From Neomoorella sulfitireducens (lineage in GTDB: Bacteria; Bacillota; DSM-521; Neomoorellales; Neomoorellaceae), in contig NZ_JANRHG010000012.1 of the NCBI RefSeq assembly GCF_024733845.1, forward strand, positions 1 to 64,000: a stretch of DNA of 64,000 nt. Direction: 5' to 3'. A program made the translations under genes and the position numbers. The stretch's first letter is position 1; each line of letters begins with the position of its first letter. This document shows, piece after piece, positions 53,345 through 63,200 of this stretch. The notes beneath the pieces were generated by a model, which searched no databases, was not told the origin of the DNA, and was given only the letters and a program-made list of their open reading frames with translations.

Positions 53345-54235
53345 TCATGCCAGTTTCTCGCCTTTAGCCCTGGCCAGCAGGAGCCCCCAGAGAAGGTCCG
53401 CTTCACTAACTAACAAGCCCCCCGCAGCCAGCCCGGTGAGGATAATTACCAGGATGGTTACACCGGCGACAATAATGTCGGCCCGCTCCGGCTGCAGGCC
53501 GGGAAGTTCCCGCCTCTCAGCCAGGGACATTTCTTCCAGGCGCCGGCACCATTTTTTTACCTGTTCCAGGGTTAAAAACATGCCGTGAACCAGTTCCGGT
53601 CGATAATGCTCCAGCTCGAGTTCTAAGGCGGCCAGGGTGGTTATAGTGCCGCCGGTTCCAATAACCTGCCCCGGTCTTGCTTTTCGTACCCGGGCAACTA
53701 CCGGGGCAAGCATATTTTCCATGGCCGCCCCTGACATGGCTGTTTCTGTAGCCCGCACGGCACCTGCCTTAACGCTTGCCAGCTGTAAACGGCCTTCATC
53801 CTGCCAGCTGAATTCCGTACTACCGCCGCCGATATCGATAACTAGCGGGTTACCGGCAGGCTCCTTAAGTCCTGCCAGGGCGCCCCGGTAAGCCAGGCGC
53901 GCTTCTGTTTGGCCATCGATAATGCAGAGGTCTAGCCCGGCACGCTCCCTCACCCCCGAGCGCAAAAGCCCCGGGTTACGGGCCTCCCGGGCGGCACTGG
54001 TAGCAATGCATACTACATCCCGGGGCCGGTATTCCCGGGCTATGGCGGCCAGCTCGGCGACAGCCTCTACCGTTCTCCGGACGGCTTCCTCCTGCAACCA
54101 CCCGTTTCCCGCCCCGGCCAGCAGCCTGGTACTGCGGAGAGCACTTCGGAGGGGTTGGACAAAATTTCCCTGCACCCTGCCTACCAGCAGACGGACGGAG
54201 TTCGAACCAATATCCAGGGCTGCATAGCATGTCAT
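53345..54235 (-). CDS. Ppx/GppA family phosphatase
   Basis: Exopolyphosphatase or pppGpp phosphatase of the actin-like ATPase fold. 296 aa: ALDIGSNSVRLLVGRV at the N-terminus, VVCIATSAAREARN near 76, VIDIGGGSTEFSWQ near 140 and GTGGTITTLAALEL near 203. This is the short form without the C-terminal HD domain. Immediately followed by the LpdD-like gene (29-base gap). Whether polyphosphate or pppGpp is the substrate cannot be told. Confidence 0.9.
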   Translation of the reverse strand: MTCYAALDIGSNSVRLLVGRVQGNFVQPLRSALRSTRLLAGAGNGWLQEEAVRRTVEAVAELAAIAREYRPRDVVCIATSAAREARNPGLLRSGVRERAGLDLCIIDGQTEARLAYRGALAGLKEPAGNPLVIDIGGGSTEFSWQDEGRLQLASVKAGAVRATETAMSGAAMENMLAPVVARVRKARPGQVIGTGGTITTLAALELELEHYRPELVHGMFLTLEQVKKWCRRLEEMSLAERRELPGLQPERADIIVAGVTILVIILTGLAAGGLLVSEADLLWGLLLARAKGEKLA

Positions 54236-54325
54236 AAAGTTTCACCTGCAAATCCCCGTGCAAAATAAAGGGCACCTCAAGGTGCCCATACGTTCTACAC
54301 ACATATGAAAATTTAAAATAAAATT

Positions 54326-54724
54326 CTAAAATCCCCGTCCACCGCGGCCGCCGCGTTTAGCTTCCGTATGCCGCTTTAAATCCTGTAAACGCTCGTCGCT
54401 TTCCTTTAAAAAACGGGCCAACTTGTCTTCAAAAGAAGTAGAGGTCGCGACCCGTCCCTGACGGCGCCCGCGCCGGTTTTCGTCATAATTGGGATCCGCA
54501 CGCTTAATTGAAAGGCCTATCTTCCCGTTTTCGTCAATATTGATAACTTTAACCTTTACGCGGTCCTTCTCCTTTATAAAATCTTTTACATCTTTTACAA
54601 AGGTATCCGCTACTTCAGAAATATGGACCAGGCCTGTAAGGCCACCCGGTAATTCTACAAAGGCACCGAACTTGGTGATCCCGCTCACCACTCCTTCCAC
54701 TACGGTGCCCACAGTTATGGACAT
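54326..54724 (-). CDS. S1 RNA-binding domain protein (YabR-like)
   Basis: The 132-aa protein has one S1 domain (VGTVVEGVVSGITKFGAFVE, GLVHISEVADTFVKD, DRVKVKVINIDENGKIGLSI) and a basic Gly/Arg-rich tail (RRGRRQGR, RGGRGGRGF). Binds RNA; may associate with ribosomes. ATG 54724 is preferred. Located just after divIC as yabR in Bacillus. The basic tail suggests RNA contacts beyond S1. Confidence 0.9.
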   Translation of the reverse strand: MSITVGTVVEGVVSGITKFGAFVELPGGLTGLVHISEVADTFVKDVKDFIKEKDRVKVKVINIDENGKIGLSIKRADPNYDENRRGRRQGRVATSTSFEDKLARFLKESDERLQDLKRHTEAKRGGRGGRGF

Positions 54725-54808
54725 ACGGATGCTATTCCTCCTGTTCTCGTTAGAGCTAATCACATTATATGCAAGAGTTAAGAAATTTGTCAATAACCTG
54801 GAGGAATT

Positions 54809-55153
54809 TTAATCACGAAATTCATTTCCCGAAGCAGGAGGAATATAGGGGCGCACCTGACCCGGCACCGCCTGGATAATAACCGACTCCCCGGGTTTTA
54901 TCAGGCCCAGTTCTTCCCTGGCTATTCTTTCAATGTAATTATCATTATTGAGCTCTTTAATCTGTTCCTGGAGGCGGTTGTTTTCGGCTATCAAACCCGC
55001 CTTTTGTTCCTGGTAGGCCCTGATCTGGAGATTGGTCTGGTACAGGGCCAGACCCGTGCGCATAAAACAGTAAAAAAAGTATATTGATGTGATGCCAGCT
55101 AATAAAATCGGCCAGTAAGAACGTTTATGGGGAAACCGTACTATTTTACCCAT
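54809..55153 (-). CDS. divIC: FtsB/DivIC-type septum formation initiator
   Basis: The 114-aa single-pass cell-division protein. One membrane helix (ILLAGITSIYFFYCFM), then a coiled coil (QIRAYQEQKAGLIAENNRLQ and following), and the conserved ARE-ELGLIKPGESVI segment. It scaffolds FtsL and FtsQ at the septum. Overlaps the small HTH gene upstream by 8 bases. Confidence 0.9.
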   Translation of the reverse strand: MGKIVRFPHKRSYWPILLAGITSIYFFYCFMRTGLALYQTNLQIRAYQEQKAGLIAENNRLQEQIKELNNDNYIERIAREELGLIKPGESVIIQAVPGQVRPYIPPASGNEFRD

Positions 55154-55373
55154 TTTCTTCTTCTCCTGCGAATATATTTAAAGAATCTCCGGGCAGGATA
55201 ATCACCACCTGGTAACCTTTAGCCCGGGCCCGGTGGTAAAGGGTGGCTACGCTGCTGGCGCTCAAATTAAGCCGGCGCGCCACTTCCTCATTGGTGAAGC
55301 CCATTTCTTTTAAAGTCACTACCTGGCGTTCCCGGAAACTCAGTTTTTCCACCCCGCGGATTTCCACCTGCAC
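55146..55373 (-). CDS. Small HTH protein upstream of divIC
   Basis: 75 aa with a LuxR/sigma-region-4-like helix-turn-helix: LSFRERQVVTLKEMGFTNEE followed by VARRLNLSASSVATLYHRAR. No receiver or other domain. The gene lies between yabQ and divIC, where Bacillus has no such gene. Start uncertain: GTG 55373 (GGGG 8 bases upstream) or GTG 55397. The frame overlaps divIC. Its promoter region carries three DnaA boxes. Confidence 0.7.
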   Translation of the reverse strand: MQVEIRGVEKLSFRERQVVTLKEMGFTNEEVARRLNLSASSVATLYHRARAKGYQVVIILPGDSLNIFAGEEENG

Positions 55374-55389
55374 GTTCTTTTCCCCACGC

Positions 55390-55421
55390 TTATCCACAAA
55401 TTATACACAAGTTGTGGACAA
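55390..55421. promoter_or_regulatory. Cluster of three DnaA boxes over the HTH-divIC promoter
   Basis: TTATCCACA (55390-55398), TTATACACA (55401-55409) and, on the minus strand, TTGTCCACA (55421-55413) lie within 32 bases. The first two are 11 bases apart, one helical turn. A minus-strand TATAAT (55405-55400) overlaps the second box. Confidence 0.7.
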
Positions 55422-55481
55422 ATATTGGACATATTTATAATTCGCCCTTGTGGGAAAAAATCCTCCCGGTGGTAAAAATAT

Positions 55482-55943
55482 TCAAAGTTGTGGCCCCCCG
55501 GGATAATGGCGGTGCAGGATCCGTTTTAAAGCTGCCAGGGGGCCCCCCAGCCATTGTAAAACCAGCCGGCCGGGAATAATAACGATAAAAATTGTTTGCT
55601 TTATCAAATTACGGCCGGAGGCCAAAAAACCGGCCAGGAGACGCCCACCCCTGTATAATAAACGACGTGTCCCCCGGCTTAAGAACCCGAAATAAAGGGC
55701 GGAACCTGTACCTAAGGCCAGAAAAACATAGGCCCTTATCTCCCCCCAGTTAACCAGCATCAGCAAATAAAAGGTCAGGACGGTAAAAATCAGCCAGAAC
55801 AATAGATCGCCTATATAGGTACGCAAACGACCCGGCCGCCAGAAATAACGGCCGACGCGGTAGCAATCAAAGACGAATGCCAGCAGGAGACCTGCCCCGC
55901 ACAGGGCGAAAAATATTTGCCACTGCTCAACTACAGGGATCAT
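55482..55943 (-). CDS. yabQ: Spore cortex biosynthesis protein YabQ
   Basis: The 153-aa membrane protein with about four helices (FFALCGAGLLLAFVFDCYRV; IGDLLFWLIFTVLTFYLLML; IRAYVFLALGTGSALYFGFL). Needed for spore cortex formation in Bacillus. The ATG overlaps the yabP stop (ATGA), so translation is coupled; a longer frame to 56000 lies inside yabP and is unlikely. Paired with yabP as in all sporulating relatives. Confidence 0.9.
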   Translation of the reverse strand: MIPVVEQWQIFFALCGAGLLLAFVFDCYRVGRYFWRPGRLRTYIGDLLFWLIFTVLTFYLLMLVNWGEIRAYVFLALGTGSALYFGFLSRGTRRLLYRGGRLLAGFLASGRNLIKQTIFIVIIPGRLVLQWLGGPLAALKRILHRHYPGGPQL

Positions 55944-56206
55944 TTCAGGAGGCGCTGGAGTAAACCCTTCCCCCTGGCGCCTTTTCCCTCGCTGTAGCAA
56001 AGGTTATTTACAGTACCGCTGGCTTCGAGATTCCCTGTCTCCAAATTCAAATTACTTATATTAATATCTTTGCCCTTAATTGTAAGAAGCCCCATGGTTG
56101 TTTCCAGGGATATTTCTTCTTCATCATAATTAAGAACATGGAGAACGCCGCTGATAACAAGTTTTTGCCGGTTGATAACGGCGAGCTGGTGCTGGCCATC
56201 GGCCAT
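55940..56206 (-). CDS. yabP: Sporulation protein YabP
   Basis: An 88-aa soluble protein of the YabP/YqfC family, starting MADGQHQLAVINRQKLVISG with TTMGLLTIKGKDINI, the usual beta-rich core. Mother-cell protein; function in the coat or cortex is undefined. AGGAGG 9 bases before ATG. Coupled to yabQ. Confidence 0.92.
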   Translation of the reverse strand: MADGQHQLAVINRQKLVISGVLHVLNYDEEEISLETTMGLLTIKGKDINISNLNLETGNLEASGTVNNLCYSEGKGARGKGLLQRLLK

Positions 56207-56315
56207 AATGCCATCCCTCCTGGTGGAAATAAAGGTAAGGGGTGGAAGTGAATGTAACCGGAATGGGGTCTTGGTAGTATATTAATATGAATGAGGGGAT
56301 TAAAAAAGAAATAAA

Positions 56316-56337
56316 AAAGGCCGGATATCCGGCCTTT
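56316..56337 (-). terminator. Terminator of the SpoIID-like gene
   Basis: Perfect palindrome AAAGGCCGGATATCCGGCCTTT followed on the minus strand by TTTATTTCTTTTTT. Confidence 0.92.
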
Positions 56338-56361
56338 ACCCAGGTTTCCTATCGCCTGCCC

Positions 56362-57291
56362 CTACCAGGCCTTGACCAGCTCTACATCTTTAAAGAAGTA
56401 CTTAATAATTTCCACTGGTGATTTTCCCTGTTCGGCCAGGGCTTTAGCGCCCCATTGACTCATGCCCACACCGTGGCCATAACCCTCCCCTTTGAAGGTT
56501 ACCCGGCCATTACCCACACTTATATCCGTCAGCAAGGTTGAACGCAAGCGGTTGCTACCCAGGGCCAGACGCAGGGCCGGGGCATCGACGGTTAGTGCCC
56601 CGACCTTTAATTGGGTAGCACGTCCCGATGGCCCTTTGGCCGCGATACTTACCGATGTAATGGACCCGGGGTCCTGGCCGGTAACTTTCCTAACTGCCGC
56701 GGCGATTTCCGCAGTACTAAAGGTCGCCGTCCAGCTTTTATTCTCCTGGGTTGTAATGGCCATGCCCGGATCAGGAACACTCTGGATGTAAGGAGCCGGT
56801 TCTTGACGGAAGTTCAACCCTTCCACAGCCGAAGCAGCCGTACGGGAGCCACCAGAAGCGTGAAACCAGGCATTAATGTAATTGCCCTTATGTTTTATTA
56901 CCTGGCCGCGAGTCATCTCTACCGCCCGGCGCACGTTTTCGTTGACCTTGGAGGGATCGTAAGCCTGAAACTCTTCCACACTGGTGGAGGCATCGGTACC
57001 GCGGGCCTTGACGCCGCCATCCTGTATCTTTTTCATGGTAAAGGTCCGGGCAATTATTGCCTGGGCCGCCAGGGCGTTAAGGGGCCAAGTGGGTTCCATT
57101 TCCGCCGCCACCACGCCGGGCAGGTATTCTTCTATCTTTAATCTCTTTACCTCGCCGGTCTGGTTAATATAAAGGGAGATAGTAGGTTCTTGAGCAGCCG
57201 GCCGCCTGGCCGGTGCCCGGCAGCCACCCGAAAAATGGCTTAAAAATAACAGCATGACTATGACTGCAACAACTTTACGTCTTGAAACCAT
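56362..57291 (-). CDS. SpoIID/LytB domain protein
   Basis: The 309-aa lipoprotein-like protein has an N-terminal hydrophobic stretch ending LSHFSGGC (lipobox) and a SpoIID/LytB domain: EEYLPGVVAAEMEPTWPLNA, ALAAQAIIARTF, WFHASGGSRTA and GEGYGHGVGMSQWGAKALAE near the C-terminus. SpoIID is a lytic transglycosylase acting in engulfment; this could be spoIID or a paralogue, because it is not beside murAA/spoIIQ. Reads into a strong terminator. A weak TATACTA element upstream hints at sporulation-sigma control. Confidence 0.85.
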   Translation of the reverse strand: MVSRRKVVAVIVMLLFLSHFSGGCRAPARRPAAQEPTISLYINQTGEVKRLKIEEYLPGVVAAEMEPTWPLNALAAQAIIARTFTMKKIQDGGVKARGTDASTSVEEFQAYDPSKVNENVRRAVEMTRGQVIKHKGNYINAWFHASGGSRTAASAVEGLNFRQEPAPYIQSVPDPGMAITTQENKSWTATFSTAEIAAAVRKVTGQDPGSITSVSIAAKGPSGRATQLKVGALTVDAPALRLALGSNRLRSTLLTDISVGNGRVTFKGEGYGHGVGMSQWGAKALAEQGKSPVEIIKYFFKDVELVKAW

Positions 57292-57350
57292 CCTTGCTCC
57301 TGCCTTTCAGTTTTTCCTTAGTATAGGCAGGAAGCTTTAATGGCTATGCA

Positions 57351-57626
57351 TCAAGTCAAATTCTTATTATCCCCCGCTTTTCCCTCAGCCAGGACCCGGT
57401 ATATTTCTTTAGCCCGGTCGGCAGCTATACTTTCCGGTGTACCTAGAACCTCAACCGTCTGCCACCTGTTACCGAACCGCAAAGTTATAATATCTCCGGG
57501 CTTCACTTCTGTAGCGGCCTTGGCCGGCCGGCGATTCACCTCTACCCCGCCGCCATCACATACTTCTTTGGCCAGGGTTCTCCTCTTGATTAAACGAGAG
57601 ACTTTCAGAAATTTATCCAGGCGCAT
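57351..57626 (-). CDS. S4-domain RNA-binding protein, RqcP/YabO-like
   Basis: 91 aa: MRLDKFLKVSRLIKRRTLAK, then GGGVEVNRRPAKAATEVKPG. This is the S4 domain of the RqcP (YabO) family, which binds the 50S subunit and helps ribosome-associated quality control add alanine tails. GGAGG before ATG. Between HU and the SpoIID-like gene, matching the yabN-yabO-yabP order of Bacillus. Confidence 0.9.
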   Translation of the reverse strand: MRLDKFLKVSRLIKRRTLAKEVCDGGGVEVNRRPAKAATEVKPGDIITLRFGNRWQTVEVLGTPESIAADRAKEIYRVLAEGKAGDNKNLT

Positions 57627-57641
57627 AATGGACCTCCAAAC

Positions 57642-57671
57642 AGAAAATCAGGCTTAAATGCCTGATTTTCT
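57642..57671 (-). terminator. Hairpin terminator after HU
   Basis: AGAAAATCAGGC TTAAAT GCCTGATTTTCT, perfect 12-bp arms, between the HU stop and the S4 gene. Confidence 0.75.
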
Positions 57672-57679
57672 CTGTCATA

Positions 57680-57955
57680 TTATTTAGCTACGGCTTCCCT
57701 CAATGCCTTACCGGGTTTAAAGACAGGTACCCGTGTGGCCGCAATTTCAATTTCTTCGCCCGTCCGGGGGTTGCGCCCAACCCGGGCAGCCCTTTCCTTA
57801 ATTTCAAAGGTTCCAAAGCCAACAAGCTGAACCTTGTCGCCCTGGGCCAGGGCTTCTTCGATGCTGGCCAGCACAGCACTGACTACCTTTTCAGCTTCTT
57901 TTTTAGTCAGATCGGTTTTTTCTGCCACACTGGCAACCAAGTCCATCTTGTTCAA
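57680..57955 (-). CDS. HU family DNA-binding protein
   Basis: Nucleoid-structuring dimer. 91 aa from TTG ([20 protein letters not shown]): AGGAGG lies 8 bases upstream; the longer frame to 58072 is inside the mazG end and not homologous. [20 protein letters not shown] and [20 protein letters not shown] are the HU signature and DNA-binding arm. Strong terminator follows. HU beside mazG-yabO is typical of clostridia. Confidence 0.96.
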   Translation of the reverse strand: MNKMDLVASVAEKTDLTKKEAEKVVSAVLASIEEALAQGDKVQLVGFGTFEIKERAARVGRNPRTGEEIEIAATRVPVFKPGKALREAVAK

Positions 57956-58025
57956 TTGTAATCCCTCCTGCTTTTCGGTAATGCCCTGTTCAAACTTATT
58001 CGCTATAATCCAACAATCTCCTGCA

Positions 58026-59498
58026 TTAACTATTGTTTTCCATAATTTTTTTTGCTTCTTCCCATAAGGCATCCATCTCTGCCAGGGAAAGCCCGTCCAT
58101 TACCGCTCCTTTTTCGCGGGCCCGCCTCTCCATGTACTGAAAACGTTGCATAAATTTAGCAATCGCAGTCTGTAAAGCATCTTCCGGCTCAACCCCCAGC
58201 CAGCGGGCCAGGTTTACCAGGGCAAAAAGGACGTCTCCCATTTCAGCTGCTTGTTTCCGGCGTTCGTTGCCGGCCACTGCCTCTCTAAGTTCTTCCAGCT
58301 CTTCTTCTACTTTAGCCCAAACGCCGCTAACGTCATCCCAGTCAAACCCCACCCTGGCTGCCTGCTCCTGGATCTTCAGGGCCTTCATAAGGGCCGGCAG
58401 GCCGCGGGGTACACTTAATACAGAAGGCTCCTCTTCGCCGCTGCTTTTCTTTTCATCTGCTTTAATTTGGTCCCAGCGGGCCAGCACCTCCCCGGCCGTG
58501 TTGACAACAGCCGTGCCAAAGACATGGGGATGGCGGCGACGCATCTTGGTACAGATAGTTTCCAAGCAGTCGGCCATGGTAAAGTCACCGGTTTCTTCGG
58601 CCAGCCGGGCATGGAAGACTACCTGTAGCAGTAAGTCTCCCAACTCCTCGCAGAGTTTATACATATCGCCGTTATCAATGGCTTCCAGGACTTCATAGGT
58701 TTCTTCAACAAGGTAACGTTTTAGCGACCGGTGGTCCTGTTCCCGGTCCCAGGGGCAGCCTCCTTTACCGCGCAGCCGGGCCATAATTTCTTGCAGGCCT
58801 GCCAGGGTCCGGTCCCGTCCATCTGGATAAGGGGGAAGGTAAATGCTGGTAAGGTGATCAATCCAGGGCAGGCGATCAACAGTATAAAGGGGTACTGTTT
58901 CTACCCTTTCTTCCCCGGATAAGCCCGCACACCGGGCCACCGTCACCGGATACTCATCGGGATAAAGGTCCATCAGGGTCAATTTGATGTCCGAGGCTAT
59001 CCGCCGGTTGTAAACCTGGGTAATTATAAGTCCCCGGCCGGGGTCCAGCCCTTTTACCGTCAGGGCCAGGGCATCGATAACAGTAAGACCCCGGGTGGGG
59101 TCCAGTTCCAGGGTGGCATACAGGGCATCCAGGCAACTCATAGCCGGTATTACCCGCGTATCTACGCCGGCTGCCCGGGCGGCTTCCAGGAGCAGGGTTA
59201 CACTCCTTTCGGCCACCATCGGATGCCCCGGTACGACATAGGCCAGATTTTTTTCCCCGGACTCCTGCAGCAAGGTAGAAACTATCTGCCGGTAGAGTTC
59301 CTCAAAATCTCCCGCCCGCTCATAATAACTGTCAAAGGATTCCCACTTAAATCCCCGCTCTTTTAAGGTCTTTACGGCCGGGTGTCGCGCCGTCCGCAGG
59401 TATATCTTGTCCATCCCTTCAAGGGCTTTCAACACAGCCGGCGGTACCTGGGCCGGGTCTCCAGGCCCCATACCGGCAACAATGATTTTACCTGCCAT
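58026..59498 (-). CDS. mazG: Tetrapyrrole methylase-MazG fusion (YabN type)
   Basis: A 490-aa fusion. N-terminal tetrapyrrole (SAM) methylase-like domain ([33 protein letters not shown]) of unknown substrate and C-terminal MazG nucleotide pyrophosphohydrolase with paired helices ([39 protein letters not shown]) and a second repeat. The MazG part hydrolyses NTPs to NMPs to clean the nucleotide pool. GGCGGAG before ATG. Confidence 0.94.
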   Translation of the reverse strand: MAGKIIVAGMGPGDPAQVPPAVLKALEGMDKIYLRTARHPAVKTLKERGFKWESFDSYYERAGDFEELYRQIVSTLLQESGEKNLAYVVPGHPMVAERSVTLLLEAARAAGVDTRVIPAMSCLDALYATLELDPTRGLTVIDALALTVKGLDPGRGLIITQVYNRRIASDIKLTLMDLYPDEYPVTVARCAGLSGEERVETVPLYTVDRLPWIDHLTSIYLPPYPDGRDRTLAGLQEIMARLRGKGGCPWDREQDHRSLKRYLVEETYEVLEAIDNGDMYKLCEELGDLLLQVVFHARLAEETGDFTMADCLETICTKMRRRHPHVFGTAVVNTAGEVLARWDQIKADEKKSSGEEEPSVLSVPRGLPALMKALKIQEQAARVGFDWDDVSGVWAKVEEELEELREAVAGNERRKQAAEMGDVLFALVNLARWLGVEPEDALQTAIAKFMQRFQYMERRAREKGAVMDGLSLAEMDALWEEAKKIMENNS

Positions 59499-59562
59499 TT
59501 ATCTCCGCCTCACAGGAAAAGTATACCGTTTTATTGTACCACAATACCCGGCTAAAAAGAAA

Positions 59563-59580
59563 GCGGCGCCCGGGCGCCGC
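59563..59580 (-). terminator. Terminator of spoVT
   Basis: Palindrome GCGGCGCCCGGGCGCCGC followed on the minus strand by TTTCTTTTTAG. Confidence 0.92.
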
Positions 59581-59581
59581 G

Positions 59582-60133
59582 CTACTGCTCCATTTGTTTG
59601 GCCAGGAAACCTGCTGCCGTCTCTGCAAGCTTTAGTTCCATATCCCCCATTTTCACGCCCGGCTCCCGGGAACAGATTATCACCGCCCCGATGGGATCGC
59701 CCTCGGCAATTATTGGGGCAATCACTTCCGCCGTAAATTTATAGGCCTCTCCTTCCCCGTCAACGGGGAACCATTCTTCTGTGGGGGAGTTAATCAAAAC
59801 AGGTTTCCGGTCTTCCATGACCTTCTCTACGGCAGGGCCAATGGGTTTGTCCAGGAATTCCTTTTTGGGGGCACCGGCCACTGCAATAATGTTGTCCCGG
59901 TCAGCAATACAGGCTATGTGCCCGATGGCTTCATGGAGAGAATCGGCATATTCTTTGGCAAAGTCACCAAGCTCACCAATGGGCGAGTATTTTTTTAAAA
60001 TTACCTCTCCTTCACGGTCAACGAAAATTTCCAGTGGATCACCTTCGCGAATCCGCAGGGTGCGCCTTATTTCCTTGGGTATTACCACGCGTCCTAGATC
60101 GTCAATGCGCCGTACAATGCCTGTCGCTTTCAC
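59582..60133 (-). CDS. spoVT: Stage V sporulation protein T
   Basis: AbrB-type regulator that modulates sigma-G genes in the forespore. 183 aa: N-terminal AbrB domain MKATGIVRRIDDLGRVVIPK with EIRRTLRIREGDPLEIF, then a GAF-like domain (IACIADRDNIIAVAGAPKK; GAVIICSREPGVKM). The GTG at 60133 is chosen because GGGGGG lies 9 bases upstream and it matches the Bacillus protein start. A sigma-G-like promoter precedes it. Confidence 0.96.
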   Translation of the reverse strand: MKATGIVRRIDDLGRVVIPKEIRRTLRIREGDPLEIFVDREGEVILKKYSPIGELGDFAKEYADSLHEAIGHIACIADRDNIIAVAGAPKKEFLDKPIGPAVEKVMEDRKPVLINSPTEEWFPVDGEGEAYKFTAEVIAPIIAEGDPIGAVIICSREPGVKMGDMELKLAETAAGFLAKQMEQ

Positions 60134-60192
60134 TGCTGTCATCCCCCCTTACCCTTTTCCGGGTAACCCTTTCAAGGATTAGCTTTCACTGT

Positions 60193-60223
60193 TAGTATAT
60201 AATCCACGCAGATGGTTTATTCA
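60193..60223 (-). promoter_or_regulatory. Sigma-G-like promoter of spoVT
   Basis: Minus strand: TGAATA (60223-60218), 18 bases, TATACTA (60199-60193). This fits the sigma-F/sigma-G pattern (TGnATA ... CATnnTA) with one -10 mismatch. Bacillus spoVT is transcribed by sigma-G. Confidence 0.6.
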
Positions 60224-60288
60224 TTTTTTCCCTGCCTTTTCTATAACTGGTACCATGAATAAAATCCGTTTCCCATACAAAAAATAAT

Positions 60289-63200
60289 TTATCCTGCCGC
60301 ATCTGCCACCAGGTGTTTAATCCTGGTTAAAACTTCTTCCAGCAAAGCCAGCAATCCCTGCTGGTCCACGCCTGCCGTTCGTACCTTGATGGTCAAGCCG
60401 CCGGCAGACGAAAAAGAGAGCTTGCGGGGAAAATACTTGGTCAGGTGCATCAGCTTTTCACCCCGTAATTCGTGATTCTGGCCAAAATGCACCTCCACTT
60501 CCTTGCCCTTTTGCTGGACGCTGTCTATGCCAACCTCCCGGGCCAGGAGACGTACCCGGGCGAGGCTTAAAAGATTTTCTGCCGCAACCGGCGGCCGGCC
60601 AAAACGGTCTTCCATTTCCCTGGCAATATCTTCAACATCGTTTACATCCTCCGCTGCCATTAAACGGTGGTAGATTTCCATCTTCAGGGCAGCATCGGGG
60701 ATATACTCATCGCTCAAAAAAGTATCCACGCTTAATTCCAGGGCAGCCGCCGGCACTGCTGCCGCCCGTGGCACTTCCGGCACGGCTTCGCCACGCTGGC
60801 GTTTTAGTTTTTGCACCGCCTCTTCCAGGAGCTGGCAGTAGAGGTCAAAACCGACGGCCAGCATGTGGCCATGCTGTTCCGGCCCCAGGAGGTTCCCGGC
60901 GCCCCGGATCTGCAGGTCCCTGAGGGCGATTTTATAACCGGATCCAAGGGCGGTAAACTCCCGGATGGCAGCCAGGCGTTTTTCGGCCACTTCACCCAGG
61001 ACCTTGTCCGGCCTATAGGTGAAATAAGCATAGGCCAGGCGGTTACTCCGGCCCACCCGGCCGCGAAGCTGGTAAAGCTGGGCCAGGCCGAAGCTGTCAC
61101 TTTCATCAACAATAAGGGTATTGACGTTAGGGATATCGAGGCCATTTTCCACAATAGTAGTACAGACAAGGACATCATAATGGCCCTCGATAAAATCCAT
61201 CATGATTTTTTCCAGTTCCCTCTCCTCCATCTGGCCATGACCCACTCCCACGTTGGCCTCCGGTACCAGCTGCCGGACGTGATAGGCAAAGCGGTCGATA
61301 TCGGCTACCCGGTTGTGCACGAAGTAAACCTGGCCGCCGCGGTCAAGTTCCCGGCGGATGGCTTCCCGTACCAGCTCCGGGCTGTATTCCACCACATAAG
61401 TCTGGACGGGAAAACGGTCTTCCGGCGGCGTTTCAATCAGGCTCATGTTGCGGACGCCGGCCAGGGCCATGTGCAGGGTGCGGGGAATAGGAGTGGCCGT
61501 CATGGTCAGGACATCGACGCTGTAACGCAATTTTTTTAACTTTTCTTTATGGGCCACGCCAAAGCGCTGTTCTTCATCGATGATGACCAGCCCCAGGTCC
61601 TTAAAAGTTACATCGCCGGACAGGAGGCGGTGGGTACCAATGACAATGTCCACCTCGCCCCTCTTTAAAGCTTTAACGACCCGTTTTTGTTCCCCGGGAG
61701 AGCAAAAACGGCTTAAGACGGCTATTTTCACCGGGAAAGTCGCAAAGCGCTCCTTGAAAGTATTATAGTGCTGCTGGGCAAGGATGGTTGTCGGTACCAG
61801 GACGGCTACCTGTTTGCCGTCCATGACGGCTTTAAAGGCCGCCCGCATGGCCACTTCCGTCTTGCCATAACCCACATCGCCGCAAAGCAGCCGGTCCATA
61901 GGCCGTGGTCTTTCCATATCGGCCTTTACTTCAGCGATGGCTTTGAGCTGGTCCGGCGTCTCTATATAGGGAAAGGCCTCTTCAAATTCCCGCTGCCAGG
62001 GAGTATCGGGTGAAAAAGCGTAACCGGGGATGGCTTCCCTCCTGGCATAAAGTTCCAGCAATTCCTCGGCCATAGCCTGGACGGCTTCCTGGACCCGGCT
62101 CTTAACCTTGTGCCATTCATTACCTCCCAGGCGGTACAAACGCGGAACATGGCCTTCGGCCCCCACGTATTTCTGTACCAGGGAAACCTGGTCAATGGGA
62201 ACATAAAGGCGATCCTGGCCGGCATACTGGATAAGAAGATAGTCTTTTTTTACGCCCCCTACTTCCAGCTGTTTCAATCCCAGATAACGGCCGATACCGT
62301 GGTGCACATGGACAACATAATCGCCTTCGCGGAGGTCGCTAAAAGAAGTGATTTTGCCGCCTTCTGTTGCCTTTTTGAGACGGCGGGACCTTTTAACGCC
62401 CCCGTAAACTTCCGTGTCTCCCAATACCACCAGTCGCATCTCCGGCCAGGAAAAGCCCTGGTGCAGGTGCCCGGGCACAAAAAGTACCTGCCCCTTACCG
62501 GGAACGTTGGCCACTTCATCCACAACCTGGCTGCCCATACCTGCTTCGGCCAGGGAACGACGCAGGCCCGCCATGCGCTCCGGATCGGCCACCATAAAAA
62601 TGGTACGATAACCATCCCGCCGCCAGCGGTTGAGCTCGTCAACCAGCAGATTGACCCGCCCCTGAAAGGCCGGAATTGACTGGGCACCAACGCCGATGGC
62701 CTGCCGGGGTGATGTACCCGGCGCCCGCCTGGGCAGGAGGGAAAAATACAGGCGCTGCTTGCCACCGAGAAGGCGCTCCAGTTCATCGGTTTCCAGATAG
62801 GCGTCTCCCTGGGAGGGTAAAGCAAGGCCTCCGGCCAGCATCTCGGTAAAAACCCCCAGGCGGTGCTGTTCCCGCCGGCGCATTTCTTCCTGCAGTAGCA
62901 CCGGGTCATCGAGGACCACCAGGGGTGGACGCGGGAAGTAGTCAAACAGGGTTACCAGGCGCGGGTAAAAAAGGGCCTGGAGCTGCTCCACTCCTTCCGG
63001 CCAGTCCCCCACCTCCAAACTGGCCATTACCTTGTGGACCCTTTCCTTTAATTCCCTTGCTGCCTGAGGCTGGCGATTGCGCAGGGCAGTATATGCCTGG
63101 TTAAATTCTGCCTGCAGGGCTTCAAGACCGGGCTTGATGTCCTGGGGTGGAAGAACTTCCCGGGCCGGCCCGATAATTACGGCCCGCGTTTCTGTCACCG

